Assembly (NCBI GenBank): GCA_022614805.1 | Contig: JAKEHY010000020.1 | Location: forward strand, 25,449-89,448 | Direction: 5' to 3' | Length of the DNA: 64,000 nt | Source of the DNA: Candidatus Zixiibacteriota bacterium | Lineage (GTDB): Bacteria > Zixibacteria > MSB-5A5 > DSPP01 | Shown here: piece by piece, positions 43,786-52,795 of the stretch | Layout: every line of letters starts with the position of its first letter | How positions within the stretch are numbered: the stretch's first letter is position 1 | Program-made: the position numbers and the translations under genes | Notes under the pieces: generated by a model | What the model saw: the letters and a program-made list of their open reading frames with translations, nothing else | Databases searched by the model: none | Told to the model about the DNA's origin: nothing

Positions 43786-45605
43786 ACGAATACTCCCGTT
43801 CCGACCGGAAGGAAATTCTTCTGACCGCTCTGGGGATTTTGGCCGCCGCGCTGGTGGTGCGCCTCCTCTTCCTACAGATTGTTTTCCATCCCTACTACCG
43901 CCGGATGGCCGACGTGAACCGGCTGCGGCTGGTGCCGATACCGGCGCCGCGCGGGGCCATCTTCGACCGGCAGATGCGTCAAATCGTGGCCAACCGCCCC
44001 TCGTACTCGGTATCCATTCTTCCGTATGAGGTGCCCGACCTCGAAATCATCATCGCGCGGCTGGCCCCCCTCATCGGGCTAACCGTTGCGGAATTGGAGG
44101 AGGCGATAAAAAGGGAGCGCACCACCCCGTACGAGCCGATAAAGGTGAAAAAGGACGTCGATTTCGCCACCATCGCCCGCCTGGAAGAACTGAACGAGGA
44201 CCTTCCCGGCGTCCTATACCAGGCCGAACAGGCCCGCGATTACCCCCCCAACAACTGGGGCAGCCACCTGGTCGGCTACATCTCCGAAATTTCCGAGCAG
44301 GAACTGTTGCAACTGGCCGTCAAAGGCTATCGGCAGGGGGGCTACATCGGCAAGCGGGGGATTGAAAAGCAGTATGACCAGCTTTTGCGCGGAGTCGACG
44401 GGGTTTTGTATCTCGAAGTGACCGCCCAGGGAAAAGTTTTGGGGGAAGTGCCCGACAAACCCCCCATTCGTCCCGTCTCGGGGAGCGAGTTGGTAATCTC
44501 CATCGATATGGACGTGCAGGCCGCTGCCGAATCGGCCCTGGCCCACTTCTGCTGCGCCGGCGCGGTGGCCTTGGACCCCTCCAACGGCGAAATTCTGGCC
44601 TTCGTTTCCAAACCGGTTTACAATACGGCCGGCCTTTCGGTGGGGATTTCGTTTGACGAATGGAACCGGATAGTGAACGACCCCTTCCACCCGCTTTTGA
44701 ACCGGATTATCCAGTCCCAATACCCCCCCGGCTCCGCGGCCAAGCTTTTGACCGCCGGCGCGGCTTTGGAAGAGAACCTAATTTCCTCCCGTTCGCATAT
44801 GCCCGTCGGCTGCGGCGGCGGTTACCAGTTCGGCAACCGCTTTTTTCGCTGCTGGAAGCCGGAAGGGCACGGCAGCCTGAATTTAATCGGAGCCATCGAG
44901 CAGTCCTGCGACGTTTACTTCTACCAGCTGGGACAGAAGCTGGGGCTGGATAAATGGTCCGCCTACGCCAGAAAATGCAACTTCGGAAAACGGACCGGCA
45001 TCGACCTGCCGGACGAAGCCCGCGGGCTGGCCCCGGCCCCCGAATGGTACGACCGGCGTTTCGGAAAAGGAAAGTGGTCCCCGGGGGTGATGCTTAATTT
45101 GGCCATCGGTCAGGGGGAGATTTTAATCACCCCCCTCCAGCTGGCCAACTTTTACGCCGCCCTGGGGAATGGCGGAGTTTTGTGGAAACCCCATTTGTTA
45201 AAACGGGTGCAGGACCCCGACAGGGCTGCCGAATACCGCCCGGAGATAGTCGAACGGCTCCCTTTCTCGCAGGAAACACTTGAAATTCTAAAGAAGTCGA
45301 TGGTGCAGGTGGTACAGGGGGAACGGGGCACGGCCCACCGGGCACAGTTGGAAGGGATAACCGTGGCCGGCAAAACGGGCACCGCCGAAAACCCCCACGG
45401 CAAGCCGCATTCCTGGTTTGCCTGTTTTGCACCCGCTGAGAACCCGAAAATCGCCATAGCCGTGCTGGTCGAAAACGCCGGCCACGGCAGCGACATTGCG
45501 GCGCCGATAGCCCAACAAATGCTGCAGGTCTACCTTTTGAAAAGGAAACCGACCGGCCCCTTGGTCGGCCCGGCCGACTCCGCTGCCTTCGAGTATTCCG
45601 ACTGA
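43782..45605 (+). CDS. mrdA: Penicillin-binding protein 2 (elongasome transpeptidase)
   Basis: A 607-residue class B PBP starting at GTG 43782. A transmembrane anchor (about 12-32) is followed by the pedestal domain (RLRLVPIPAPRGAIFDRQMRQIVANRPSYSV) and the transpeptidase domain. The active-site serine is in SAAK (QYPPGSAAKLL), the second motif is SCD (IEQSCDVYFYQLG) and the third is KTG (VAGKTGTAENPHG). It cross-links peptidoglycan during elongation, paired with RodA encoded 1 base downstream. Confidence 0.95.
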   Translation: MNEYSRSDRKEILLTALGILAAALVVRLLFLQIVFHPYYRRMADVNRLRLVPIPAPRGAIFDRQMRQIVANRPSYSVSILPYEVPDLEIIIARLAPLIGLTVAELEEAIKRERTTPYEPIKVKKDVDFATIARLEELNEDLPGVLYQAEQARDYPPNNWGSHLVGYISEISEQELLQLAVKGYRQGGYIGKRGIEKQYDQLLRGVDGVLYLEVTAQGKVLGEVPDKPPIRPVSGSELVISIDMDVQAAAESALAHFCCAGAVALDPSNGEILAFVSKPVYNTAGLSVGISFDEWNRIVNDPFHPLLNRIIQSQYPPGSAAKLLTAGAALEENLISSRSHMPVGCGGGYQFGNRFFRCWKPEGHGSLNLIGAIEQSCDVYFYQLGQKLGLDKWSAYARKCNFGKRTGIDLPDEARGLAPAPEWYDRRFGKGKWSPGVMLNLAIGQGEILITPLQLANFYAALGNGGVLWKPHLLKRVQDPDRAAEYRPEIVERLPFSQETLEILKKSMVQVVQGERGTAHRAQLEGITVAGKTGTAENPHGKPHSWFACFAPAENPKIAIAVLVENAGHGSDIAAPIAQQMLQVYLLKRKPTGPLVGPADSAAFEYSD

Positions 45606-45606
45606 T

Positions 45607-46851
45607 ATGCGCAAGATGAGAACGATTTTTTCGGAATTCTGGAACGAGGTGGACCGGCGGCTCTGGATGATAGGCCTGTTTCTCTCTTTGGCCAGCGTGG
45701 CCTTGATTTACAGCTCCACGCATCAATCCCCGAATCCGGCCGAACAGGACCTTTATTTGAAACAGCTTTTCTGGATTCTCTTGGGGCTTGTCGCATTCTG
45801 GGTGGTGTACACCCTTCCTTTCCGTTTTTTCGAGGCCTTCGCCTACCTCTTTTATGCAATCACCATTTTAGCTTTAATCGGGGTTTTCTTTCTCGGTTCG
45901 ACCCGGCTGGGGGCCACCCGCTGGTATGCCTTGGGTCCACTCAACCTGCAGCCCTCCGAACTGGCGAAAATTGCCACGGTATTTGCGCTGGCCCGCTTTT
46001 TGGCCTATTCCTCCAAGTACGAGGCCAACCACGCCAAACGGCTTTTGCCGGCCCTCCTTTTGGTTTCCGTGCCGACGCTTTTGATTCTGCGCCAGCCGGA
46101 CCTCGGCACCTCTTTGGTCTTTTTCGCCCTCTTTATGGCCATGCTTTTCTGGTCTTCCATACCGACCGTTTACCTCCTTTTCATCGTTTCGCCGGTTTTG
46201 AGCCTCCTGGCCGCCCTGCACTGGATTTCCTGGGGCCTGTTTTTCGTTTTGCTCCTGGTGGTTTTGTATCTCGTCCGGCCGGGGGGTCTTTTTACCACCG
46301 CCGTTACCACGGTCAATTTGCTCGCCGGAATGGTTATGCCCCTGGTCTGGAACCGCCTGCATGACTATCAGAAACTGCGCATCCTTATTTTTTTGGACCC
46401 CAACCGCGACCCGCGCGGCGCCGGCTATCAAATCATCCAGTCCAAAATCGCCGTTGGTTCCGGCGGGCTTTTCGGTAAAGGTTATATGAGCGGCAGCCAG
46501 ACCAAGCTCGCCTTTCTGCCGGAGCAGCACACGGATTTCATCTTTTCCGTGGTGGGGGAGGAATTCGGGTTTCTGGGGGTTTTGGTGCTTCTTCTCCTTT
46601 TCGGGTATCTCATTTTCCGGGGAATCGACTACGCCCACAAGGCCCGCAACACCTTTGCCAGCTTCACCGCTTTGGGAATCACTTCCGTTTTCGTCTTTCA
46701 GGTTCTGGTGAACATCGGAATGACCATCGGTTTGATGCCGGTGACCGGTTTGCCCCTTCCGCTGCTTTCCTACGGCGGGACTTCGATGATTACCTCCTGG
46801 ATTATGTTGGGGATTCTGGCCGGTATCGGCCGCCGCCGTCAGGAATACTAA
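45607..46851 (+). CDS. rodA: Rod shape-determining glycosyltransferase RodA
   Basis: A 414-residue SEDS-family protein with about ten transmembrane helices. Motifs: GATRWYALGPLNLQPSELAKIA, RQPDLGTSLVF, LDPNRDPRGAGYQIIQSKIAVGSGGLFGKGY, LPEQHTDFIFSVVGEEFGF and GLMPVTGLPLPLLSYGGTSM. It polymerises lipid II together with PBP2. It is the last gene of the long plus-strand operon and is followed by hairpin-forming repeats. Confidence 0.95.
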   Translation: MRKMRTIFSEFWNEVDRRLWMIGLFLSLASVALIYSSTHQSPNPAEQDLYLKQLFWILLGLVAFWVVYTLPFRFFEAFAYLFYAITILALIGVFFLGSTRLGATRWYALGPLNLQPSELAKIATVFALARFLAYSSKYEANHAKRLLPALLLVSVPTLLILRQPDLGTSLVFFALFMAMLFWSSIPTVYLLFIVSPVLSLLAALHWISWGLFFVLLLVVLYLVRPGGLFTTAVTTVNLLAGMVMPLVWNRLHDYQKLRILIFLDPNRDPRGAGYQIIQSKIAVGSGGLFGKGYMSGSQTKLAFLPEQHTDFIFSVVGEEFGFLGVLVLLLLFGYLIFRGIDYAHKARNTFASFTALGITSVFVFQVLVNIGMTIGLMPVTGLPLPLLSYGGTSMITSWIMLGILAGIGRRRQEY

Positions 46852-46884
46852 CCCGTATCCCAGCACATCATAGCCACACCGTAG

Positions 46885-46977
46885 CCGCGACTTCAGTCGC
46901 GGGATATACCCGACGCTGAAGCGTCGACCACCATTGTTTGTTGTCATTTCGAGCATAGCGAGAAATCTCATTTTTTT
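46885..46977. repeat. Cluster of three palindromic repeats after rodA
   Basis: CCGCGAC-TTCA-GTCGCGG (46885-46902) is a perfect 7-base stem with a tetraloop. CGACGCT-GA-AGCGTCG (46911-46926) is a second perfect stem. A third unit, TGTCATTTCGAGC followed by AGCGAGAAATCTCA (46942-46970), pairs ATTTC with GAAAT and is followed by seven T residues. The third unit recurs at 53584-53612. The cluster may also end transcription of the long operon. Confidence 0.7.
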
Positions 46978-47025
46978 CCCTCAAAACCAGTTGAAATTCG
47001 CTCCCCAAAAATTTAACTTGTCACA

Positions 47026-48072
47026 GTGAATTTGACGCCCGGAAAAATAAAAGGAATGAAAGCGCTGGCGGACGGGCGGGGGGTGATTGCGGCCGCGGCG
47101 ATGGACCAGCGCGGCTCGCTCAAGAAAACCATCGCCAAGGAAAAAAGGGTGCCGCCCGAGCAAGTTACGCCGGAAATGATGGCCGAGTTCAAAGCGGCGG
47201 TTTCTCGAATCTTGACCCCTTACGCTTCCGCCATTTTGCTCGACCCCGAATACGGGCTCCCCGCAATGAGAGAGAGGGCCAAAGGCAAAGGGGTGCTCCT
47301 TGCCTACGAACAGTCGGGCTACGACAATACCCGCCCAGGCAGAATTCCCGATTTGCTCATCGATTGGACCGTGCGGAAGCTGAAGGCCGCCGGCGCCGAC
47401 GCCGTCAAGCTTTTGATTTACTACACCCCTTTCGACGACCCGAAAGTGAACGCTGAAAAGCACTCCTTTGTCGAGCGCATCGGCGCCGAGTGCGCATTGT
47501 ACGATATCCCGTACTTTCTTGAATTTGTCGGCTACGACCCCAAGGGCGGCGATGAAAAAAGCGCCGAATATGCCAGACAGAAACCGGAAATTGTAACGAA
47601 GAGCATCGCCGAGTTCTCCAAGCCGGAATACCGCGTGGATGTTTTGAAAGTGGAAATCCCCATCAGTTTGGAATTTGTCGAGGGAACCAAAGCGTACAAG
47701 GGGGTCAAGGCCTACTCCAAAGCGGAGGCGATGGAGCTTTACAAGAAAGCCGCCGCGGCCGCCAAAAAGCCGTTCATCTATTTGAGCGCGGGCGTTTCCA
47801 ACGCCCAGTTTTTGGAGAGTCTGGAACTCGCGGCCGAGGCGAAAACCGACTTCAACGGCGTTTTGTGCGGGCGGGCCACCTGGAAGGAAGGGATTCCGGT
47901 TTACGCCAAACAAGGGTTGAAGGCGCTCGAGGACTGGCTGGCGGATGTCGGCGTGAAAAACATTCAGGCCCTAAACGAACGGCTGAAACCCGCCACCCCC
48001 TGGTTCAAAAAATTCGGCGTCTCCTCTATTGAAGAATTAGAGAAACATACCAAACCAGTAATGGTTGGATAG
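47026..48072 (+). CDS. Tagatose 1,6-bisphosphate aldolase-like class I aldolase (LacD family)
   Basis: A 348-residue protein (KALADGRGVIAAAAMDQRGSLKK, SAILLDPEYGLPAM, AVKLLIYYTPFDDPKVNAEK, DVLKVEIPISLEF, FIYLSAGVSNAQFLESLELA, GRATWKEGIPVY) matching LacD-type aldolases from end to end. The lysine in VLKVEIP is in the Schiff-base position. The enzyme would cleave tagatose or a related ketose 1,6-bisphosphate to two trioses. The start is a GTG at 47026 without a clear ribosome binding site. No galactose or lactose genes are nearby, so the physiological substrate is open. Confidence 0.85.
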   Translation: MNLTPGKIKGMKALADGRGVIAAAAMDQRGSLKKTIAKEKRVPPEQVTPEMMAEFKAAVSRILTPYASAILLDPEYGLPAMRERAKGKGVLLAYEQSGYDNTRPGRIPDLLIDWTVRKLKAAGADAVKLLIYYTPFDDPKVNAEKHSFVERIGAECALYDIPYFLEFVGYDPKGGDEKSAEYARQKPEIVTKSIAEFSKPEYRVDVLKVEIPISLEFVEGTKAYKGVKAYSKAEAMELYKKAAAAAKKPFIYLSAGVSNAQFLESLELAAEAKTDFNGVLCGRATWKEGIPVYAKQGLKALEDWLADVGVKNIQALNERLKPATPWFKKFGVSSIEELEKHTKPVMVG

Positions 48073-48095
48073 TTAACTTAGGGAGGGATTTAGAA

Positions 48096-48443
48096 ATGTT
48101 TTTCTGGCTTAAAGGGAAAACGGGTTGGCTCATAGCATTATTTATTTTAATTGTTATCTGTATTTTCTTATTCTATTCACTGATTGATCAAAGTGTTTCA
48201 CTAGATTATGCCCACCAAGATCAGATATATAAGAGCCAAGAAATAAAAGTGCTTCGAAGCTTACTTTTGGAGACGGGCAAGGGGATGAGCCGTTCGGATA
48301 TAGAAGCGCTTGTAACAAGGAAAATAGGAAAAGACAAAGTAAAAAAGGAAGAACAGGATGAACTTTGGATTGAAGGTGGTATTGTTCTGAAGTTTAAAGG
48401 CGACTCTCTTGTTGAGGTTAGATCCCTCAATGAAGATCCTTAG
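48096..48443 (+). CDS. AT-rich membrane-anchored small protein of unknown function
   Basis: A 115-residue protein with an ATG preceded by AGGGAGGG. Residues about 9-30 form one transmembrane helix. The remainder is charged (SVSLDYAHQDQIYKSQEIKVLRSLL, then GMSRSDIEALV and EDELWIEGGIVLKFKGDSLVEV-type strands). Base composition is clearly richer in A and T than its neighbours, which suggests recent acquisition. The layout (membrane anchor, SLDY motif, GMSR, terminal beta strands) weakly recalls small immunity-protein families, but I cannot confirm that. No toxin gene is adjacent. Confidence 0.65.
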   Translation: MFFWLKGKTGWLIALFILIVICIFLFYSLIDQSVSLDYAHQDQIYKSQEIKVLRSLLLETGKGMSRSDIEALVTRKIGKDKVKKEEQDELWIEGGIVLKFKGDSLVEVRSLNEDP

Positions 48444-48460
48444 GTTGTTCTGCCTACGCC

Positions 48461-48787
48461 TTACAAAAGCCCCAATGCCAGCTTGGCCGACTCCGACATT
48501 TTGCTCATATCCCAGGGGGGATCCCAGACCAGTTCCAACTTCACGTCCTTGACGCCGGGAACTGCTTTGACCCTTTCCTGAACTTCTCCCGGTAGTGAAC
48601 CGGCTACGGGACAATGGGGCGTGGTCAAAGTCATTTTGATTTCGACTTCGCCTTCCGGGCTGACTTTCAAATCGTAAATCAGCCCCAGCTCGTAGATGTT
48701 GACCGGAATTTCCGGGTCGTAACAGGTCTGAATGGCCTCGATGACCTGGGCCTCTAGGGGCAGGGCGGTAAGCGGCGTTTCTTCCAT
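48461..48787 (-). CDS. sufT: SufT/MIP18-family Fe-S assembly protein
   Basis: 108 residues from the ATG at 48787; the frame opens three codons earlier at a TTG. It is a DUF59/MIP18-type domain (VIEAIQTCYDPEIPVNIYELGLIYDLKV, MTLTTPHCPVAGSLPGEV, LVWDPPWDMSKMSESAKLALGL) with the conserved DPE, the TTPxCP cysteine and WDPPW. Such proteins help mature Fe-S proteins. It is the last gene of the suf operon. Confidence 0.88.
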   Translation of the reverse strand: MEETPLTALPLEAQVIEAIQTCYDPEIPVNIYELGLIYDLKVSPEGEVEIKMTLTTPHCPVAGSLPGEVQERVKAVPGVKDVKLELVWDPPWDMSKMSESAKLALGLL

Positions 48788-48857
48788 TTTCAGCAATTAA
48801 CTTGAGCGGAGCGGGTGGCCCCTGACCCGTCCTTCCCGTGCATATTGATAGCTATCA

Positions 48858-49223
48858 TTATTTTTTCGCCTCAAATAGTTCAATGGGATTGCCCGATGGA
48901 TCTTCGCACAGCACCTGCCGCCCGCCGGGGCCGGCAATCGGCTCGGAACGGAAGTGTGCCCCCTTCGACAAGAGTTCTCTCATCGCAGCTTCAATGTCGG
49001 AAACTTCTATGACGAACCGGTTCCAGCCGCCCGGCCGCGGCTCCGACCCGTCCGGAAGTGTTCTTGAAGCCGACGCGCCGGGACCGCTGACCCACAGGGT
49101 CAGGTCGGCCTTCTTCATCACGGCAAAAGGAGGCCCCGGCCGGTCGGCAAGCTCGAATCCGAGCGCCGAATAGAAGGAAATGGCGCTATCCACGTCCTTC
49201 ACGAGATAGCGAACCGTAGCCAC
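48858..49223 (-). CDS. VOC-superfamily (glyoxalase-like) protein
   Basis: A 121-residue protein with two beta-alpha-beta-beta-beta units (VRYLVKDVDSAISFYSALGFELADRPG and FVIEVSDIEAAMRELLSKGAHFRSEPIAGPGGRQVLCEDPSGNPIELFE). The family includes glyoxalase I, dioxygenases and resistance proteins; the reaction here cannot be inferred. It lies between the A-type carrier and sufT genes on the same strand, separated by 16 bases upstream and 70 downstream. Confidence 0.85.
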   Translation of the reverse strand: MATVRYLVKDVDSAISFYSALGFELADRPGPPFAVMKKADLTLWVSGPGASASRTLPDGSEPRPGGWNRFVIEVSDIEAAMRELLSKGAHFRSEPIAGPGGRQVLCEDPSGNPIELFEAKK

Positions 49224-49239
49224 GATTTCTCCTTTCTGA

Positions 49240-49608
49240 CTATCCGTGATGCGTACCGGGCGATTCCTCTTCGGAAAAAGTGTGCCCGCAGCCGCAGGAA
49301 TGACGCGCCCGGGGATTGCGGAAAACGAACTGCACGCCCCCCATTTGCTGGCGCGCGTCCAGCTGCAGACCGGAAAGGTGCGGCAGGCTTTCGGTATCGA
49401 CCAGAATTTTCATCCCTTCGGACTCGAAAACGGAGTCGTTCTCCCGCGCCGGTTCCGAATCAAAATCGAGCACGTAGCGGAACTGGGTGCCGCTCCCCTC
49501 GCAGCCTTCTTTGGTGACCCCCAGCCGCAAGGCCGTGGTTTGAGGCAACTTTTCCTGTTCTATGATTCCCCGCACGGCCTGTCCCGCCACGGGCGTCAGC
49601 GTTACCAT
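49240..49608 (-). CDS. sufA: A-type Fe-S carrier (SufA/IscA/ErpA family)
   Basis: 122 residues from the ATG at 49608, supported by GGAG about 10 bases upstream; upstream codons fall in the repeat-rich spacer. The three cluster-binding cysteines are present in KEGCEGSGTQF and HSCGCGHTF, and the core (FVFRNPRA, LQLDARQQMGGVQFVF) fits the HesB/IscA fold. The first Cys context differs slightly from the usual GCSGxxY. It transfers clusters from the SufBCD scaffold to client proteins. Confidence 0.92.
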   Translation of the reverse strand: MVTLTPVAGQAVRGIIEQEKLPQTTALRLGVTKEGCEGSGTQFRYVLDFDSEPARENDSVFESEGMKILVDTESLPHLSGLQLDARQQMGGVQFVFRNPRARHSCGCGHTFSEEESPGTHHG

Positions 49609-49656
49609 TTTTCTGTCTCCTTTCCTTATTGATACAATTTCTTTTTCGTTTTGTAG

Positions 49657-49703
49657 GGGCACAATATATTGTGCCCTTTTCCCTCTCCACTTAGTGGAGA
49701 GGG
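49657..49703. repeat. Two perfect palindromes between sufU and sufA
   Basis: GGGCACAATA/TATTGTGCCC (49657-49676) is a perfect 20-base palindrome preceded by TAG. CCCTCTCCAC-TTA-GTGGAGAGGG (49681-49703) is a perfect 10-base stem. Both are relatives of palindromes at 59885 and 63100. In the suf mRNA they would form two strong hairpins between sufU and sufA. Confidence 0.8.
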
Positions 49704-49718
49704 AACCAAAGGGTGAGG

Positions 49719-50171
49719 TCACTCGGTCGAAACGGTTTCCTTTTTCTCTTCCAGGGCGGCCTTCAAGGTGTGCCAGCACAGGCTGGCGCATTTGACCCGC
49801 ACCGGAAACTGCGACACGCCGGAAAAAGCCGCCAGCTTTCCGAGTCTCATTTCCCAGTCCCCATTCGGCGTTCCGGTGACCATTTGATGAAACTTTTCAA
49901 AAATCTCCTTCGCTTCCTTTACGGTCTTGCCCTTAAGTTCGGCGGTCATTATCGAAGCCGAGGCGGTCGAAATGGCGCAGCCGGAGCCCTGAAAGGCGAT
50001 TTCGGCAATCCGGTCGCCGTCCATTTTTAAGAACAAAACGAGCCGGTCGCCGCAGAGCGGGTTGTACCCTTCCGCCTTCCGGTCGGCCCCTTCCAGCACC
50101 CGGAAGTTGCGCGGCCTTTTGCTGTGGTCGATGATGACTTCCTGGTACAAAAGGCTGATTTCCGAAATCAT
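49719..50171 (-). CDS. sufU: SufU-type Fe-S assembly / sulfur-transfer protein
   Basis: A 150-residue IscU-like protein with the SufU pattern: [63 protein letters not shown] and the extended loop before [16 protein letters not shown]. Cys in CGD, SGCAIS and KCASLC are the zinc/sulfur ligands. In SufU systems it accepts sulfur from SufS. It overlaps sufS by 4 bases. Confidence 0.93.
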   Translation of the reverse strand: MISEISLLYQEVIIDHSKRPRNFRVLEGADRKAEGYNPLCGDRLVLFLKMDGDRIAEIAFQGSGCAISTASASIMTAELKGKTVKEAKEIFEKFHQMVTGTPNGDWEMRLGKLAAFSGVSQFPVRVKCASLCWHTLKAALEEKKETVSTE

Positions 50172-51430
50172 CCAAAAACCTTTCCCGCTTCCAAAAGCCC
50201 AGCTACCAAAGCGTCGATTTCCTCTTTTGTATTGTAAAAAGCCAAAGACGCCCGCACCGTGGCGGGAACACCGAAGCGCTGCATCACCGGTTGAGCACAG
50301 TGGTGCCCGGTGCGGACGGCAATCCCTTCCCGGTCTAAAATCGTGCCGATGTCGTGCGGATGAATGCCATCCATCACGAACGAAAGAATGCTCGCCTTCT
50401 TTTTTGCGGTGCCGATTAGCCGTAAGCCGGGGATGGACGAAAGTTTCTCTGTCCCATATTCCAAAAGTTCCTGTTCGTAGGCGGCGATATTTTCCATTCC
50501 AATGCCGGCCAGATAATCAATGGTCGCCCCCAGCCCGATGGTGCCGGCTATGTTCGGCGTCCCGGCTTCAAACTTGTGCGGAATGACGTTGTAGGTCGTT
50601 TTTTCAAGAGTGACCGAAAGAATCATATCCCCGCCTCCTTGGTACGGCGGCATTGCTTCCAAAAGATGGGCCTTGCCGTAAGCCACACCGATGCCGGTCG
50701 GCCCGAACATCTTGTGCCCGGAGAAAAGGTAAAAATCGCAGTCCAGCTGCTGTACATCGATTTTCAAATGCGGCGCCGCCTGCGCGCCGTCGATAACCAC
50801 CGGAATTTTGCGGCGATGCGCCGTTTCGATAATCTGCTCCACCGGATTAATGGTCCCCAGCGCATTGGAAATGTGGGCAACCGAAACCAGCCTGGTTTTC
50901 GGGTTCAAAAGTTTCTCGAACTCGGGAAGCAACAACTCCCCGGCGTCGTTGATGGGGGCAACCCGTAAAACGGCGCCGGTTTGCTCGCACAAAATCTGCC
51001 AGGGGACGATGTTGGAATGATGTTCCATCGCCGTGATGAGAATCTCGTCGCCCGGTTTCACCAGCCTGCGCGCAAAGCTCTGGGCCACCAGGTTGACTCC
51101 TTCCGTCGTGCTGCGGCAGAAGATGACCTCCCGCGCCTCGCGGGCGTTGATAAATTCTTTCACCTTCACCCGCGCCTCCTCATAGGCCCGGGTGGCCTGC
51201 TCGCTCAAGTAGTGAACCCCGCGGTGAATGTTGGAATTTTCTATGGTAAAAAACCGGGTGATGGCGTCGATGACCGCCTGCGGTTTCTGGCTGGTGGCGG
51301 CATTATCCAGATAGACCAGCGGCTTGCCGTAAACTTTCTGATGCAGGGCCGGAAAGTCCCGGCGGATTTTTTCCACGTCGAGATGCGAACGCACCCCAAC
51401 CACAACTTCGGGAGTCATTGTAGTCGTCAT
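50168..51430 (-). CDS. sufS: Cysteine desulfurase SufS
   Basis: A 420-residue PLP enzyme ([43 protein letters not shown] lysine in [14 protein letters not shown], catalytic cysteine in [15 protein letters not shown]). The HHC context marks the group II (SufS/CsdA) type that works with SufU or SufE. It removes sulfur from cysteine for cluster assembly. It starts 6 bases after sufD. Confidence 0.95.
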   Translation of the reverse strand: MTTTMTPEVVVGVRSHLDVEKIRRDFPALHQKVYGKPLVYLDNAATSQKPQAVIDAITRFFTIENSNIHRGVHYLSEQATRAYEEARVKVKEFINAREAREVIFCRSTTEGVNLVAQSFARRLVKPGDEILITAMEHHSNIVPWQILCEQTGAVLRVAPINDAGELLLPEFEKLLNPKTRLVSVAHISNALGTINPVEQIIETAHRRKIPVVIDGAQAAPHLKIDVQQLDCDFYLFSGHKMFGPTGIGVAYGKAHLLEAMPPYQGGGDMILSVTLEKTTYNVIPHKFEAGTPNIAGTIGLGATIDYLAGIGMENIAAYEQELLEYGTEKLSSIPGLRLIGTAKKKASILSFVMDGIHPHDIGTILDREGIAVRTGHHCAQPVMQRFGVPATVRASLAFYNTKEEIDALVAGLLEAGKVFG

Positions 51431-51436
51431 AAAAAC

Positions 51437-52795
51437 CTACTTTGCAACCGAGCTTGCTTCCAGCCGGGCCAGAAGTTCTGCTTCCAGTTCAACTCGCATC
51501 GGCTCAAGCTCTATGTGGTTCAGGACGTCGTTGGCAAAACCGAAGGTCAAAAGCCGGGCCGCGTTTGGCCGGCTGATGCCGCGCGCCGTCAAGTAGAAAA
51601 TGGCGCTTTCGTCCAACTGCCCCACCGTCGCCCCGTGCGTGCATTTGACGTCGTCGGCAAAAATCTCCAGTTGGGGCTTGGTGTCCACGGTGGCCAAGTC
51701 CGACAGTATCAAATTCTTGTTGGTCTGCTTGGAATCGGTTTTCTGCGCCGCCTGGCGCACGAACACTTTTCCGTTATAAACCGCCCGCGCTCGGCCGTCC
51801 ACGATTCCCTTGTAGACTTCAAAGCTTTTGCCGTTCGGAAATCGGTGCTCGATGGCCGTATGGTTGTCGATATGCTGCTTGCCGGCGGCGAAATAGAGCC
51901 CGTTCAGCCGACAGTCCACCTCGGGGCCATCCAGCACTACCCGATGGGTGTTGCGTCCCAGCTGCGCTCCCGCATCCAGCGTAAATCCGGCGTATCGGCT
52001 CGCCCGCTTTTGAAAAACTTCCGTGGTGGCGATATGAAAACCGTTTTCATCCTCCCGTTGCAACTTGTAATGCTCAACGGACGCTTCCTCGCCGACGACG
52101 ATTTCCGTGACCACGTTGCTGAAATATGGCTGGCCGGACTTTCCAAAGTGGTTTTCAATAACCGTTCCCCGGCTCCCCGCTTCCGCCACCACCAGAATAC
52201 GCGGATGGACAACCGTGGCCTCCTTCTCCGCCGTTGAAACAAACAAAAGATGGGCGGGCTTTTCCAAAACCACGCCGGTTGGGAGATAAACGAAGGCGCC
52301 GTCTTGCAAAAAAGCCGTACCGAGGGCGGCAAAAATGCTATCGTCCAAACGGGCGTATTTTCCGAGATAGGGCTCCACCAATTCCGGATTTTCCTTCAAC
52401 GCCTCCCCCAAGCTTTTGACCAAAACTCCTTTGGGCAACCCGGAAATAGAAGAAAGCTCTCTGGAAAATATTCCGTTCACGAACACCAGCCGCGGCCAGC
52501 CCGGCTGGCCGAAAAAGCGGCCTTCGATTTCCGTTTTCGCCAAAACGCCCGAAGGATACTCCACCGCGAGACGGAACGGAACTTTGACGATGGGAGCGAC
52601 GCTGGTGTATTTCCATTCTTCATCCTTCATCGTGGGAAAATTCATTTCCGCAAAACGGGCAAATCCCTTTTGCCGAAGCTGCCGCACCCAAGCCGGGGCG
52701 ACCGTTGCTCCGTTTTTGTTGAAAAGCTCGAAATCAGCGATGTAGTGCGCCTTTTCGGGAACGGTCAAATTTGGAGAAACCAAAGTCGTAGTCAT
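51437..52795 (-). CDS. sufD: Fe-S assembly protein SufD
   Basis: A 452-residue SufB/SufD-family beta-helix protein. The C-terminal family signature is visible: FEVYKGIVDGRARAVYNGKVFVRQAAQKTDSKQTNKNLILSD, IFADDVKCTHGATVGQLDESAIFYLTARGI. The conserved His in CTHGAT is the SufD residue thought to bind iron at the SufB-SufD interface. The start codon abuts the sufC stop. Confidence 0.94.
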   Translation of the reverse strand: MTTTLVSPNLTVPEKAHYIADFELFNKNGATVAPAWVRQLRQKGFARFAEMNFPTMKDEEWKYTSVAPIVKVPFRLAVEYPSGVLAKTEIEGRFFGQPGWPRLVFVNGIFSRELSSISGLPKGVLVKSLGEALKENPELVEPYLGKYARLDDSIFAALGTAFLQDGAFVYLPTGVVLEKPAHLLFVSTAEKEATVVHPRILVVAEAGSRGTVIENHFGKSGQPYFSNVVTEIVVGEEASVEHYKLQREDENGFHIATTEVFQKRASRYAGFTLDAGAQLGRNTHRVVLDGPEVDCRLNGLYFAAGKQHIDNHTAIEHRFPNGKSFEVYKGIVDGRARAVYNGKVFVRQAAQKTDSKQTNKNLILSDLATVDTKPQLEIFADDVKCTHGATVGQLDESAIFYLTARGISRPNAARLLTFGFANDVLNHIELEPMRVELEAELLARLEASSVAK

